Part shown: positions 35,001-41,084 of the stretch, piece after piece
How the letters are laid out: every line of letters starts with the position of its first letter
How positions within the stretch are numbered: the first letter of the stretch is position 1
Source: Anianibacter sp965662745
GTDB lineage: Bacteria; Pseudomonadota; Alphaproteobacteria; Rhodobacterales; Rhodobacteraceae
NCBI GenBank assembly: GCA_965662745.1
Contig: CBFIJK010000012.1
Location: 7,096 to 71,095, forward strand
Length of the DNA stretch: 64,000 bases
Reading direction: 5' to 3'
The notes under the pieces: model-generated
What the model was told of the DNA's origin: nothing
What the model saw: the letters and a program-made list of their open reading frames with translations, nothing else
Database searches by the model: none
Position numbers and translations under genes: made by a program

Positions 35001-35168
35001 GCCATTCCCGTCGACGAGCTTCTCGGTCAGCAACTTGTAATGTTGCGGCCCTTGTGCGGCGTTCTGTCGGGCATGCCGAACCTGTCGGGCATGGCGATCC
35101 TGTCAGGCGGTGAGGTTGGTATGGTTGTTGCAACAAGTCGTCTCGGCGAGGCGCTGAACGCAGCCTAA
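32082..35168 (+). CDS. CheA3-type phosphodonor: Hpt domain, long linker, degenerate kinase core, P5
   Basis: The 1028-residue protein starts with a P1 Hpt domain with phosphorylatable H49 (LFRAVHTFKGNSRVLGL). It ends in a CheW-like P5 domain (about 891-1028, starting PLHVNVIDGMVVRVGAVRYV). The linker is acidic at 130-220, then helical. Residues about 723-890 align by eye with P3-P4 but lack the N box and the glycine boxes, so the protein cannot be a kinase by itself. R. sphaeroides CheA3 has P1 and P5 separated by a long segment with CheY6-P phosphatase activity; this is the clear counterpart and partner of the kinase at 27848-29059. Confidence 0.9.
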   Translation: MSDEMDEIWTLYADDGKQALDAMEEALDALKNGEGEASEHVSALFRAVHTFKGNSRVLGLATVESRAHLSEDLIGLVRDNGVPLTSEILDMLFLASDTLVGMLEETVETRSDVSPEPSESLAEGLQALIARVMPAEIDEGDDAPMASDEVEDPQSFDDLEVEVKAENTCDGEDVAAAEEPAVLDDPFEDKEAATATTSPEADNPDNHLDALAVDPVYLRIFTEMAETALTEIDAILASNAEDRHARMKSALSGLAYAAGQLNLSDWIEALDCGEIDDDETMQAVRTRIAHQLGATQVPETAAEDVDEVKEFFIAFGPILVELSEAGANIRNDNGWSAEARRAFAEHVEALAAPLGLVRLIEAGRTLSEAETCEDYEICEFAFYEELAAYERLATPEGLPPGTPIPSAMLRAFCSDFIFDTLQAIRTGIESGKREAKSDWFPKFEVLMRRTYHASCHYHMETAGQLAMALIDLFARARMDEVAPDPILLQMARGFVETMELVFDAVSQGDQPDTDSIERLFEEAASVCFLQSDQVTAKSIEKKLSIPDPFLRVLSPESVKAVHSAITAGLGFFVLRADLNDDEHVAEHFLQWITSDAVRMITNVTVFEGDRTLFDFLIATKLADDAIVSALAKADPSGRSLSLIERLEVADEFAGRGEPQSEETFADPAKSSMDLAADIEILEAIGEISAGQALVGHLLNHLGDMDILQEAEAALRNRGLPPIDRDTRSILREIVDRQSIALQEVTEAGTQIASQLTLLQENSLALRARPAEILLRPLVAFAEAQSKQHGLNAKLTYSGGELQLDQIVMDQMRAILKSLIVHRIGVENPPQRFHVSLSHLEDRIVVDLEDNGLPSALSDQVLAHEAELTRRGGSLRAIAVPGGGVRHHIAVPLHVNVIDGMVVRVGAVRYVLPISAIQRIHQSRDQVRISASGGMRMLRVDEGNLVRVHELRGLSRHTEAADLYVIVKAAHTTMAIPVDELLGQQLVMLRPLCGVLSGMPNLSGMAILSGGEVGMVVATSRLGEALNAA

Positions 35169-35173
35169 GGCCC

Positions 35174-35200
35174 TAAACAAAAAGGGACTCTGGACGTTTC
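35174..35200 (+). promoter_or_regulatory. Candidate sigma-28 (FliA) promoter of fliS
   Basis: TAAA (35174-35177), exactly 15 bases, then GACGTTTC (35193-35200). It has the CGTT core shared with the flgM, fliD and flagellin sites. It would separate fliS from the upstream chemotaxis operon. Confidence 0.4.
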
Positions 35201-35249
35201 TATTCATGAACCCGGAGCGTCCGGAAACCCGATTTTGCAGGAGCATGCC

Positions 35250-35636
35250 ATGACAGCAGCCTTCGCCCTCGCGCGGTATCGTCGGACCGAAACGGCAGAC
35301 CTTCCCAGGGTCGATGACCCGCACGCCGTCATTCAGGTCACGCTTAGCGAGCTTGTCCGTTCACTCGACGTGATTGCCGCTGCGGACGCCGATGGCCAGC
35401 GCGGCCCGGATACTCATATCAGCCGGGCGTTGACGGCAATCTACATTCTGCAGTCCAGCCTCGACTTCGAGGAAGGAGCGGATATCGCGGAGGATCTATT
35501 CAAGATTTACGAATACGCGCGTCTCCAGATTCTGGGGAATTGGCGCGGAGAATCGGACAATCAAATCAACGCTGCCGCCGACGCCCTGCGCGACATTCTG
35601 GGCGCTTGGGAGAAAATTGGAGATCAAGCAAGATGA
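35250..35636 (+). CDS. fliS: Flagellin export chaperone FliS
   Basis: The 128-residue product is a small helical protein with the FliS pattern: TAAFALARYRRTETADLPRV, then LVRSLDVIAAADADGQRGPD and ISRALTAIYILQSSLDFEEG. The start is ATG 35250 with CAGGAG upstream, rather than the TTG at 35235. FliS binds the flagellin C terminus before export. Its stop overlaps the next gene (ATGA). Confidence 0.88.
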   Translation: MTAAFALARYRRTETADLPRVDDPHAVIQVTLSELVRSLDVIAAADADGQRGPDTHISRALTAIYILQSSLDFEEGADIAEDLFKIYEYARLQILGNWRGESDNQINAAADALRDILGAWEKIGDQAR

Positions 35637-35893
35637 CCGACTTTGTGAACCGCATGGAGAGTTTGCAGCACGCCGACAGGTTGACCCGCCTGAGCCGCGA
35701 GTTGAGGGCCCTGGCGCGCTCGGGACGCTCTGCCCAGATCGACGACCTGATCAAGGAAATTCGTTCGACAGCTTCGTCCATGCTGGGAACAGCGTCGGAT
35801 GTCGAAGCGGTTGCATGTGCGCGAAGCGAAATCGCCTATGCCGTCTCGGGAATGCACGGGCGCCAAGTGCCGGCGTACCGAGGTCACCGGTGA
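35633..35893 (+). CDS. Small helical protein after fliS, possible FliT
   Basis: The 86-residue product is mostly helical and charged (RLTRLSRELRALARSGRSAQ, then IDDLIKEIRSTASSML). Its ATG overlaps the fliS stop and its own stop overlaps the next start (GTGA). FliT, the FliD export chaperone, is usually encoded right after fliS and is short and poorly conserved, so this is a positional guess. No motif proves it. Confidence 0.6.
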   Translation: MTDFVNRMESLQHADRLTRLSRELRALARSGRSAQIDDLIKEIRSTASSMLGTASDVEAVACARSEIAYAVSGMHGRQVPAYRGHR

Positions 35894-36111
35894 AGAAATT
35901 GGAACCCTGCGCCGCTTGCACCAGGCTGCGCTGGTTCCTGTCCTGCGCAGGCCTGTTGATTGTCCTGATCGGGCTTCAGCCTGCTGCAGCGATCCGGATT
36001 GCCGGTCTCATGCCGAACACCACGGCATTGGCCTTGGCGATGTTGGCGGCGATGGGCGTCGCCTTTGCCGTCCGTTACGCGACCTACCGCAATTCGCGGG
36101 GGATGCGGTAG
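35890..36111 (+). CDS. 73-residue two-helix membrane protein with N-terminal CxxC
   Basis: Start GTG 35890 overlaps the previous stop (GTGA). The product begins VKKLEPCAACTRLRWFLSCA and has two hydrophobic helices (about 17-37 and 46-64). The Cys-x-x-Cys before the first helix could bind metal or be redox-active. I do not recognise a family. The 4-base coupling to the fliS-fliT-like pair suggests a flagellar accessory. The convergent 66-codon gene overlaps its last 28 bases. Confidence 0.5.
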   Translation: MKKLEPCAACTRLRWFLSCAGLLIVLIGLQPAAAIRIAGLMPNTTALALAMLAAMGVAFAVRYATYRNSRGMR

Positions 36112-36284
36112 GCGCGCGCGAATTCGAGAACGTTTCCGGGCCTCAAGAGATCGGAAATGCGTGTCCGAAACGCACGTCGCGGGATATCATTCTCATCGAG
36201 TAGAACGGTTTCGACCATCACTTCCATTTCAGGTATCGCGACGCGATCAGCTTGGGTGGTCGGCGAGCGGAGGGGCAGGTTCAT
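36084..36284 (-). CDS. 66-residue soluble protein downstream of a FliL-like gene
   Basis: The ATG follows AAGGAA at good spacing. The product (MNLPLRSPTTQADRVAIPEM, then ENDIPRRAFRTRISDLLRPG) is small and soluble, with no recognisable domain. It lies 26 bases after the FliL-like gene on the same strand, forming a two-gene unit. Confidence 0.5.
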   Translation of the reverse strand: MNLPLRSPTTQADRVAIPEMEVMVETVLLDENDIPRRAFRTRISDLLRPGNVLEFARAYRIPRELR

Positions 36285-36310
36285 GTGGATTTTCCTTAAT
36301 GCCTTGAACG

Positions 36311-36805
36311 CTAATTCGTCGCAAAGAGCCGTTGGATCAGAACTTCTCTGACATGAGGCGGATGATCGTTCCGGGCCAATTCTTCGTTCAATGTGTTGGC
36401 AATCGCCTCAGCGATCTGACTGCGCCTGGCCGCGATCTCGTCCGCGCTTGCGGTGTCGGCCAGCACGATCTGTACGGCATCGCCGATGGGCGCGACCAAG
36501 AGAGACTTGCCAGCCGTGAGGTCGTCGATCAGTTCCTTCGGCATCAAGGGATCGACCGCCAGAGCGTATTCGACCCGCAGCGCGCCGCCCTGGTCAAGAC
36601 TGACGAAGACCTCTGTGGGAACCTTGACGTAGACCGGTGGAACGGTCGGCGTTTGCTCTGCCTCAGGAGGTTCGGAATTCACCACAGTGTGCGGGATGTC
36701 CGCGTTCTTCAGGGCGACCGCGGTTCCGGCAAACAGGTAGATTGCGCAAGCGGCAACCGGCAATAGCGCAACCAGAAAACTGGGATCAAGACGAGACTGG
36801 GTCAT
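36311..36805 (-). CDS. Second FliL-like single-pass protein
   Basis: The start is ATG 36805 (MTQSRLDPSFLVALLPVAAC). The 164-residue product has one membrane segment (about 8-30) and a periplasmic domain whose pattern VYVKVPTEVFVSLDQGGALR, then VEYALAVDPL, and C-terminal REVLIQRLFATN resemble FliL. The similarity is weak. The main fliL is at 18470-19039. A role next to the stator is plausible from topology and location. Confidence 0.6.
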   Translation of the reverse strand: MTQSRLDPSFLVALLPVAACAIYLFAGTAVALKNADIPHTVVNSEPPEAEQTPTVPPVYVKVPTEVFVSLDQGGALRVEYALAVDPLMPKELIDDLTAGKSLLVAPIGDAVQIVLADTASADEIAARRSQIAEAIANTLNEELARNDHPPHVREVLIQRLFATN

Positions 36806-36920
36806 GACAGCGACGGTAGCGCTTTCTGATCCGCCGTGCGCACGCACCTTCGACAACGCGGAATATCTTTCGCGCGGGCCCTAAGAAAGATTTTCCGACG
36901 GCCGTTCTAAAGGAACAGGC

Positions 36921-36944
36921 ATGAACGGGGTGGGGGGCGCTTGA
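36921..36944 (+). CDS. Seven-codon leader ORF before the 36945 gene
   Basis: AAAGGAAC precedes ATG 36921, which opens MNGVGGA and stops with TGA 36942-36944. The next base begins the ATG of the following gene. This is a candidate translational coupler; it may also be chance. Confidence 0.35.
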   Translation: MNGVGGA

Positions 36945-37337
36945 ATGCGGCTTCAGATGTTTCGCAAGAATACGACCATGGATACTGGCAGAAACCCTAT
37001 GGTGCAGCGCGCTTACCAGGCGGGCTCGTCCGGGAGCTTTCATCTTGTCGAGGCCGAGACGCGCCTGTCAGACGTGCGGACGGTTGAACGCTTTCTGCCG
37101 GATATCCTGGGGCGCGCGATGGCGCGCAGCTGGATTGACCCCGAATTCCGCCGGGCCTTGGTCGCTGACCCGAAGCGTCTGCTTGAAATCTATGGTGTGC
37201 ATTTGCCACCCAGCATCGTGATCCGCGTCGAAACGGATGCCGGAGAGCGCGAGCGCTTCGTCGTGTACAAGATGCAGACCGGTGCGGCTCCGCAGCGCCT
37301 GCTCTACCTGCAACTGGTGTTGAGGGCTGGCCGATGA
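36945..37337 (+). CDS. Nitrile-hydratase-leader-like (NHLP) domain protein
   Basis: The 130-residue product has a segment (about 55-115: ILGRAMARSWIDPEFRRALV, then ADPKRLLEIYGVHLPPSIVI and RVETDAGERERFVVYKMQ) that follows the pattern of nitrile hydratase alpha-subunit-like leader peptides. No core peptide or modifying enzyme is visible nearby, so it may be a free-standing use of the fold. Starts at 36945, 36957 or 36978 are possible. It is coupled to the Sel1 gene by ATGA. Confidence 0.6.
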   Translation: MRLQMFRKNTTMDTGRNPMVQRAYQAGSSGSFHLVEAETRLSDVRTVERFLPDILGRAMARSWIDPEFRRALVADPKRLLEIYGVHLPPSIVIRVETDAGERERFVVYKMQTGAAPQRLLYLQLVLRAGR

Positions 37338-37966
37338 GACGCCTGCTGCTGACCCTTTCAGGATTGGCCCTGGTCGCAGGCGCGGGGTCCTTGAGCGGGG
37401 ATGAGGCACCGGTTGCGCCGACCGAACTCGATCCGGTCATCGAAGCCACGGCCGCCTATAGTGAAGGCCGCTCGGCCGAGGCTGTTCGGATCCTCAAGAA
37501 GGCGGCCGAAGCGGGCGACCCTCTGGCGGCCGCGAACCTTGGCGTCATGATCGCCTCGGGGGAAGGGTGGCCGCAGAACGACATAGAGGCGCTCTACTGG
37601 CTTTGGAAGGCGCGCCTTGAAGGTGAGCGCAGGTCAGAGCCGCTGGCCAAAGTAGTGGCCGAAAGGGTGTCCGCTGACGATCGAGATGAACTTCTCGACC
37701 GGCTGGCCATGGATCTTGAGGCTGACGCCAAGGCCGGACGCAGACGGGCGCTCTTGTCGCTTGGCGGCTTGGAATGGGCGCTACGAACACCCCCCGACGC
37801 GGCGCAGGCCTATGTATGGTTCGGCCTTGCCGCCGCTATGGGTGATCCGCTTGGCGCAGCAGCGCGCGACAAGGTCGCGGAAAATCTGTCTGCGGAAGAA
37901 AGAAGGCAGGGTCAGGACACCCTGACCGAGCTCTTCAAGGGTTGGACGACTTCCACCGATCAGTGA
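37334..37966 (+). CDS. Periplasmic Sel1-repeat protein
   Basis: The 210-residue product has a signal peptide (MRRLLLTLSGLALVAGAGSL) and Sel1-like repeats: AYSEGRSAEAVRILKKAAEA, then GDPLAAANLGVMIASGEGWP and DAAQAYVWFGLAAAMGDPLG. Sel1/TPR proteins act as scaffolds. Its setting between flagellar units and the overlap with the NHLP-like gene suggest a pair working together in the periplasm or at the motor, by inference. It is convergent with the next unit, overlapping by 7 bases. Confidence 0.75.
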   Translation: MRRLLLTLSGLALVAGAGSLSGDEAPVAPTELDPVIEATAAYSEGRSAEAVRILKKAAEAGDPLAAANLGVMIASGEGWPQNDIEALYWLWKARLEGERRSEPLAKVVAERVSADDRDELLDRLAMDLEADAKAGRRRALLSLGGLEWALRTPPDAAQAYVWFGLAAAMGDPLGAAARDKVAENLSAEERRQGQDTLTELFKGWTTSTDQ

Positions 37967-38292
37967 ATACGGCGTCGGCGCTGCACTGGCAGCTTTACGG
38001 TCTCAACCGATTTTGTGTCGTCACTTCGTGATATGGATACCGTCTGGCGGATGGTCCGATCGTCGATCAGCCAGCTGACATCCGACTGGACGCTATCAAG
38101 CGTCTTCGTCAACGTTTCGATCTGGTTCCCGAAATCCGCGAATTCCTGATTGATCGCGGACGTGGTCACGAGTCGACGCAGCCGCAAGCAGACGAGAACA
38201 GAGGACACGAAGACCAGGATCGCCGATCCTGCAAGCGCAGCAAGGACGATCATCCCGAAATAACCCGTCGGGTCCGGCAGGAGTGAATACAT
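37960..38292 (-). CDS. Uncharacterised single-pass coiled-coil protein after flgM
   Basis: The start ATG 38292 overlaps the end of flgM by 10 bases' distance inside the flgM frame. The 110-residue product has a membrane segment near the N terminus (GMIVLAALAGSAILVFVSSV) and a helical tail (NQIETLTKTLDSVQSDVSWL) ending in a basic RRRRIH. I do not recognise a family. Being last in the flgP-flgT-flgA-flgM direction suggests late flagellar expression. Confidence 0.6.
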   Translation of the reverse strand: MYSLLPDPTGYFGMIVLAALAGSAILVFVSSVLVCLRLRRLVTTSAINQEFADFGNQIETLTKTLDSVQSDVSWLIDDRTIRQTVSISRSDDTKSVETVKLPVQRRRRIH

Positions 38293-38302
38293 GGTAGCCT
38301 CG

Positions 38303-38599
38303 TTATCGCAGCAGAAGATCATCATGGCCCTGGAAAAGGCTTTCGGTGATCCTGTCGATGTCGATCGGATAGTTACCGTCCTCGATCGCCTTCTTGATCT
38401 TGCTCACCGTCTCAAGATTGAACGGCGGGCCCTTGTCAACGAGTGCCTTGGCGGTCGTGCTGCCCAGCTCGACCACGTCCGCAGAATTTAGCGGATTGCC
38501 TGAGGCCGCGGGTGCCCGCGGAGTCGTTTCACCTTTTGGGTCGGGACCCGATGGGACGCGCAACCCTCTGAAGACATTGTAGGAAATAGAGTCGACCAT
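38303..38599 (-). CDS. flgM: Anti-sigma-28 factor FlgM
   Basis: The 98-residue product keeps the FlgM C-terminal sigma-28-binding region: FNLETVSKIKKAIEDGNYPI, then DIDRITESLFQ. The N terminus is Pro/Gly-rich and likely disordered, as in FlgM. FlgM holds FliA (43926-44642) until hook completion, then is exported. A strong ribosome site (AGGAGGAG) precedes the ATG, and a sigma-28 promoter lies in the flgA-flgM junction. Confidence 0.9.
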   Translation of the reverse strand: MVDSISYNVFRGLRVPSGPDPKGETTPRAPAASGNPLNSADVVELGSTTAKALVDKGPPFNLETVSKIKKAIEDGNYPIDIDRITESLFQGHDDLLLR

Positions 38600-38644
38600 T
38601 TTGCTCCTCCTGAATCTGAGCAGGACTCTCTTCTGATAGAAGGA

Positions 38645-38671
38645 TTAACGGCCGATCCTCAGAATTTTTTA
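38645..38671 (-). promoter_or_regulatory. Sigma-28 (FliA) promoter of flgM
   Basis: Minus-strand TAAA (38671-38668), exactly 15 bases, then GCCGTTAA (38652-38645), seven of eight matches to GCCGATAA. It overlaps the flgA stop codon and gives a leader of about 39 bases before flgM. A FliA-driven flgM promoter would give the usual feedback loop, while read-through from the flgP sigma-54 site supplies early FlgM. Confidence 0.7.
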
Positions 38672-39339
38672 GCACGTATCGTCGCAATTGCCGGACCTGT
38701 CAGAACGGCGTTCAAATGCTTCCCGGATGACAGGCTTTGCAGCGCTATCTTTTCACCGATCTGACCGTCCTGAAGCGCCTCTGCGAGCGAGCTGATTTGC
38801 AGCGCTCCGGTGTCGACGATCACAGTGACCGTGTCGCCTTTTCTCACGGCATACGACATTTCCAGATGCCGCGCCTGCAAGACATGACCCGCGCCGAGTG
38901 CCCTCTTGAGCTCTCTGCCGACAGCGAACTCCGGGTCGGTCAAGGCGGTCGCGGCCTCTGTCCCGCGAGCGGGCAGGACTTTCAGATGGTCTTTCGTCAG
39001 GACCGTTCCCGCAGAAAGGCTTTCCGCAAGAACCAGAACATGCTGGTCCTGCGCATCAATGGTCGCAGACGACTGGTTGATGCGTACATGCCGGGTCCAG
39101 GCCGGGTCGGCGCATGTGACAACGACACGCGACCAGCCATCTTTTGGGGTCACGCCGGGGGCAGCAACGCAGTCGGGCAGGGGGCGATGCGTTGATATTT
39201 CCGGTTCACCAGCGCGTCCGGCAGAGGCCAGCGCCTCTGACACGATGCGGTGGCCGTCCACCGCGCCAGCATATGTCGCAGGCGGCGCCATGATGAGACC
39301 CGCACAAATTGCAGTACGAAGAAGAAGCGAAATCCTCAT
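38659..39339 (-). CDS. flgA: Flagellar P-ring assembly chaperone FlgA
   Basis: The 226-residue product has a signal peptide (MRISLLLRTAICAGLIMAPP) and the C-terminal SAF domain (ESLSAGTVLTKDHLKVLPAR, then SYAVRKGDTVTVIVDTGALQ and GKHLNAVLTGPAIATIRAK). FlgA helps FlgI form the P ring in the periplasm. It overlaps flgT by 4 bases (ATGA). Confidence 0.9.
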   Translation of the reverse strand: MRISLLLRTAICAGLIMAPPATYAGAVDGHRIVSEALASAGRAGEPEISTHRPLPDCVAAPGVTPKDGWSRVVVTCADPAWTRHVRINQSSATIDAQDQHVLVLAESLSAGTVLTKDHLKVLPARGTEAATALTDPEFAVGRELKRALGAGHVLQARHLEMSYAVRKGDTVTVIVDTGALQISSLAEALQDGQIGEKIALQSLSSGKHLNAVLTGPAIATIRAKKF

Positions 39340-40412
39340 CCCGCGCCTTTAGGTAGTTGCGAACGGAAAAAACTGACGCGCCGCCCGTCGAACAGGCTGG
39401 CAGATATAGAGCGGTCGATCGGGCGCAAGACGGCGCGATTGGAAGACAAGTGAACAATCTCCAGAAGGGGCAAACCCGCCATCCCTGCGTCCGTCAGTCC
39501 CAGGCTGTCCGGGGTCAATCCGTGACGCGTCCCCAACGGAACCGAAAGTTCGGACCCGGCCATTTGGATACGGGCGTCCGGCGGGGCGCAGGCCGCGGCC
39601 TCCACCATTCGGTCAAGCGCCGCTGCCAACTTGGCGATGGCCGCCTCGCCATCGGTTCTGGACGCGCCCGCGATCAGGCGCACAACGCCGGACCGAGGGG
39701 CGGGCAGGTCGACCGACACGCTGCGGTGCTCCGTGCGGCCCGTGGGACCAGTCAGCGCCAGTGTCAGTTCAGCCCTTGCTCCGGCGCGCACCGGTTTCAC
39801 CGTGATCCTGCTTTCCAGCACGTGATCGCCCGGGGCTGCCTTGGGCCGTCCCGTCGTCAACGACCGGTAGTCGAGCGCAGGATTGACCGGGCCGGGATCG
39901 CCTGATGCGATGCGGGCAAGGTGGGTTTGGTGTCCATTGCGGAGGGTTTCCATCAACTCCTGCGCCAGTCTTTGTGCTGCGGTCTTTGCCCATGCCGGGG
40001 CGCTGGGTGCGACATCGACGATGGGCGGTCTCGCCGTGACGACGAGGGTGCGGCGCTCGCTGCAAGCGGTTGGCGCGGGAACACCGACCTTCGCCTCAAC
40101 TTGCAACTCCCACTGATCTCCGCGGCGGACTTGCGACAGAATGCGAAAGCCGAGGATGTCCCCTGCGGTCCGCAAGATCGTGAAATCCTTGACGAGCCGC
40201 GTCTTGTCGAGCAGCGAAATTCCCCTCAGGCTCGCGCCGCCCTGGATCGCCGCAGACGCAAGAGCATCGGCAAGCGCGCGCTTGCGCGCGGCATCGACAT
40301 CGGTGGGCCCCGAAATGAATGCGATCCCGGTCGAGCCGACAAGCCGCGCTTGGGCGGTGGCGGCGCCAGCTGCGACCACGCAGGCCAGCGAGAGGGCAAG
40401 AAGCGAACGCAT
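39336..40412 (-). CDS. flgT: Flagellar H-ring protein FlgT
   Basis: The 358-residue product has a signal peptide cleaved near AQA-R and the FlgT N-terminal pattern (ARLVGSTGIAFISGPTDVDA, then ARKRALADALASAAIQGGAS and DKTRLVKDFTILRTAGDILG). FlgT forms the H ring around the LP ring in Vibrio and helps place the stator. A distant homologue is needed for rotation in R. sphaeroides. It lies 4 bases after flgP. Confidence 0.85.
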   Translation of the reverse strand: MRSLLALSLACVVAAGAATAQARLVGSTGIAFISGPTDVDAARKRALADALASAAIQGGASLRGISLLDKTRLVKDFTILRTAGDILGFRILSQVRRGDQWELQVEAKVGVPAPTACSERRTLVVTARPPIVDVAPSAPAWAKTAAQRLAQELMETLRNGHQTHLARIASGDPGPVNPALDYRSLTTGRPKAAPGDHVLESRITVKPVRAGARAELTLALTGPTGRTEHRSVSVDLPAPRSGVVRLIAGASRTDGEAAIAKLAAALDRMVEAAACAPPDARIQMAGSELSVPLGTRHGLTPDSLGLTDAGMAGLPLLEIVHLSSNRAVLRPIDRSISASLFDGRRVSFFRSQLPKGAG

Positions 40413-40416
40413 AGGG

Positions 40417-40923
40417 CTACTGGGCTCCCTGCGCCGCGCGCAAGATGTAGCGCACAGTGTCCGGCGATAGCGCCATCACAACCTCGAAGCTGTCATTATC
40501 GCGAGGTGTTATGCGCACAGTCTGGGCGCCTCGGATTTCGCCTTCGACGATGGCCTCGACCCTGTCGTTTTTCACCACGGTCTCGGCCAGCGACGTGCGG
40601 CTGGACAGACTAATCCCGTGAACCTGCTCTGTCAGATCCCGCAACGCCTCGATCCGCGCGGCCCGGATCGCCAGAAGACGCCGTTCGTTCACCGTTTTTC
40701 CGGGCTGTCCGGACACTTGCGCAAAACCGGTCCCGCGCAATTCGACCGCGACCTCTTTTGCCGTGATGATCTCAAGATCATCAAAGCCATCCTTCAATTC
40801 TGCCAGATAGGCAGTGTCGGCACCCGGATTGGTCGGAAGCGCCTGCGTGGCCGTCATGTGCGGCATCGTACAGCCCGTGAGGGTGGCTGCGGCAATCATC
40901 AGGCTGGTTGAGTGGATGTTCAT
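40417..40923 (-). CDS. flgP: Outer-membrane lipoprotein FlgP-like
   Basis: The start ATG 40923 gives 168 residues with a lipobox (ATLTGC, cysteine at about residue 18); a longer frame through the promoter region is rejected. The LPP20/FlgP pattern is seen in ELRGTGFAQVSGQPGKTVNE, then RRLLAIRAARIEALRDLTEQ and VHGISLSSRTSLAETVVKN. FlgP is an H-ring or basal-disc component in Vibrio and Campylobacter. It heads the flgP-T-A-M unit behind a sigma-54 site. Confidence 0.85.
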   Translation of the reverse strand: MNIHSTSLMIAAATLTGCTMPHMTATQALPTNPGADTAYLAELKDGFDDLEIITAKEVAVELRGTGFAQVSGQPGKTVNERRLLAIRAARIEALRDLTEQVHGISLSSRTSLAETVVKNDRVEAIVEGEIRGAQTVRITPRDNDSFEVVMALSPDTVRYILRAAQGAQ

Positions 40924-40960
40924 CGGCGTCTCCGGTGGCAACGGTTTGGAACGATCACGT

Positions 40961-40976
40961 GCAAACCACATGCCAA
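40961..40976 (-). promoter_or_regulatory. Sigma-54 promoter of flgP-flgT-flgA-flgM
   Basis: Minus-strand TTGGCATGTGGTTTGC, exact GG-N10-GC spacing and perfect TTGC. It forms a divergent pair with the flhA site about 35 bases away. Confidence 0.78.
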
Positions 40977-41011
40977 CCTTACCGTCGAAACCCGCGCGAA
41001 CTTGTCCAAAG

Positions 41012-41029
41012 CTGGCATGGAGCTTGCAG
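41012..41029 (+). promoter_or_regulatory. Sigma-54 promoter of flhA-flhF-like-fliA
   Basis: CTGGCATGGAGCTTGCAG has exact GG-N10-GC spacing and perfect TTGC. Transcription would start about 45 bases before the flhA ATG and would place fliA under sigma-54 control. Confidence 0.78.
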
Positions 41030-41084
41030 CGATGTCCCTGCTGAGGCGGCGGTCTTGGCGCCACTTCGAAGGGATGAGTGAACC

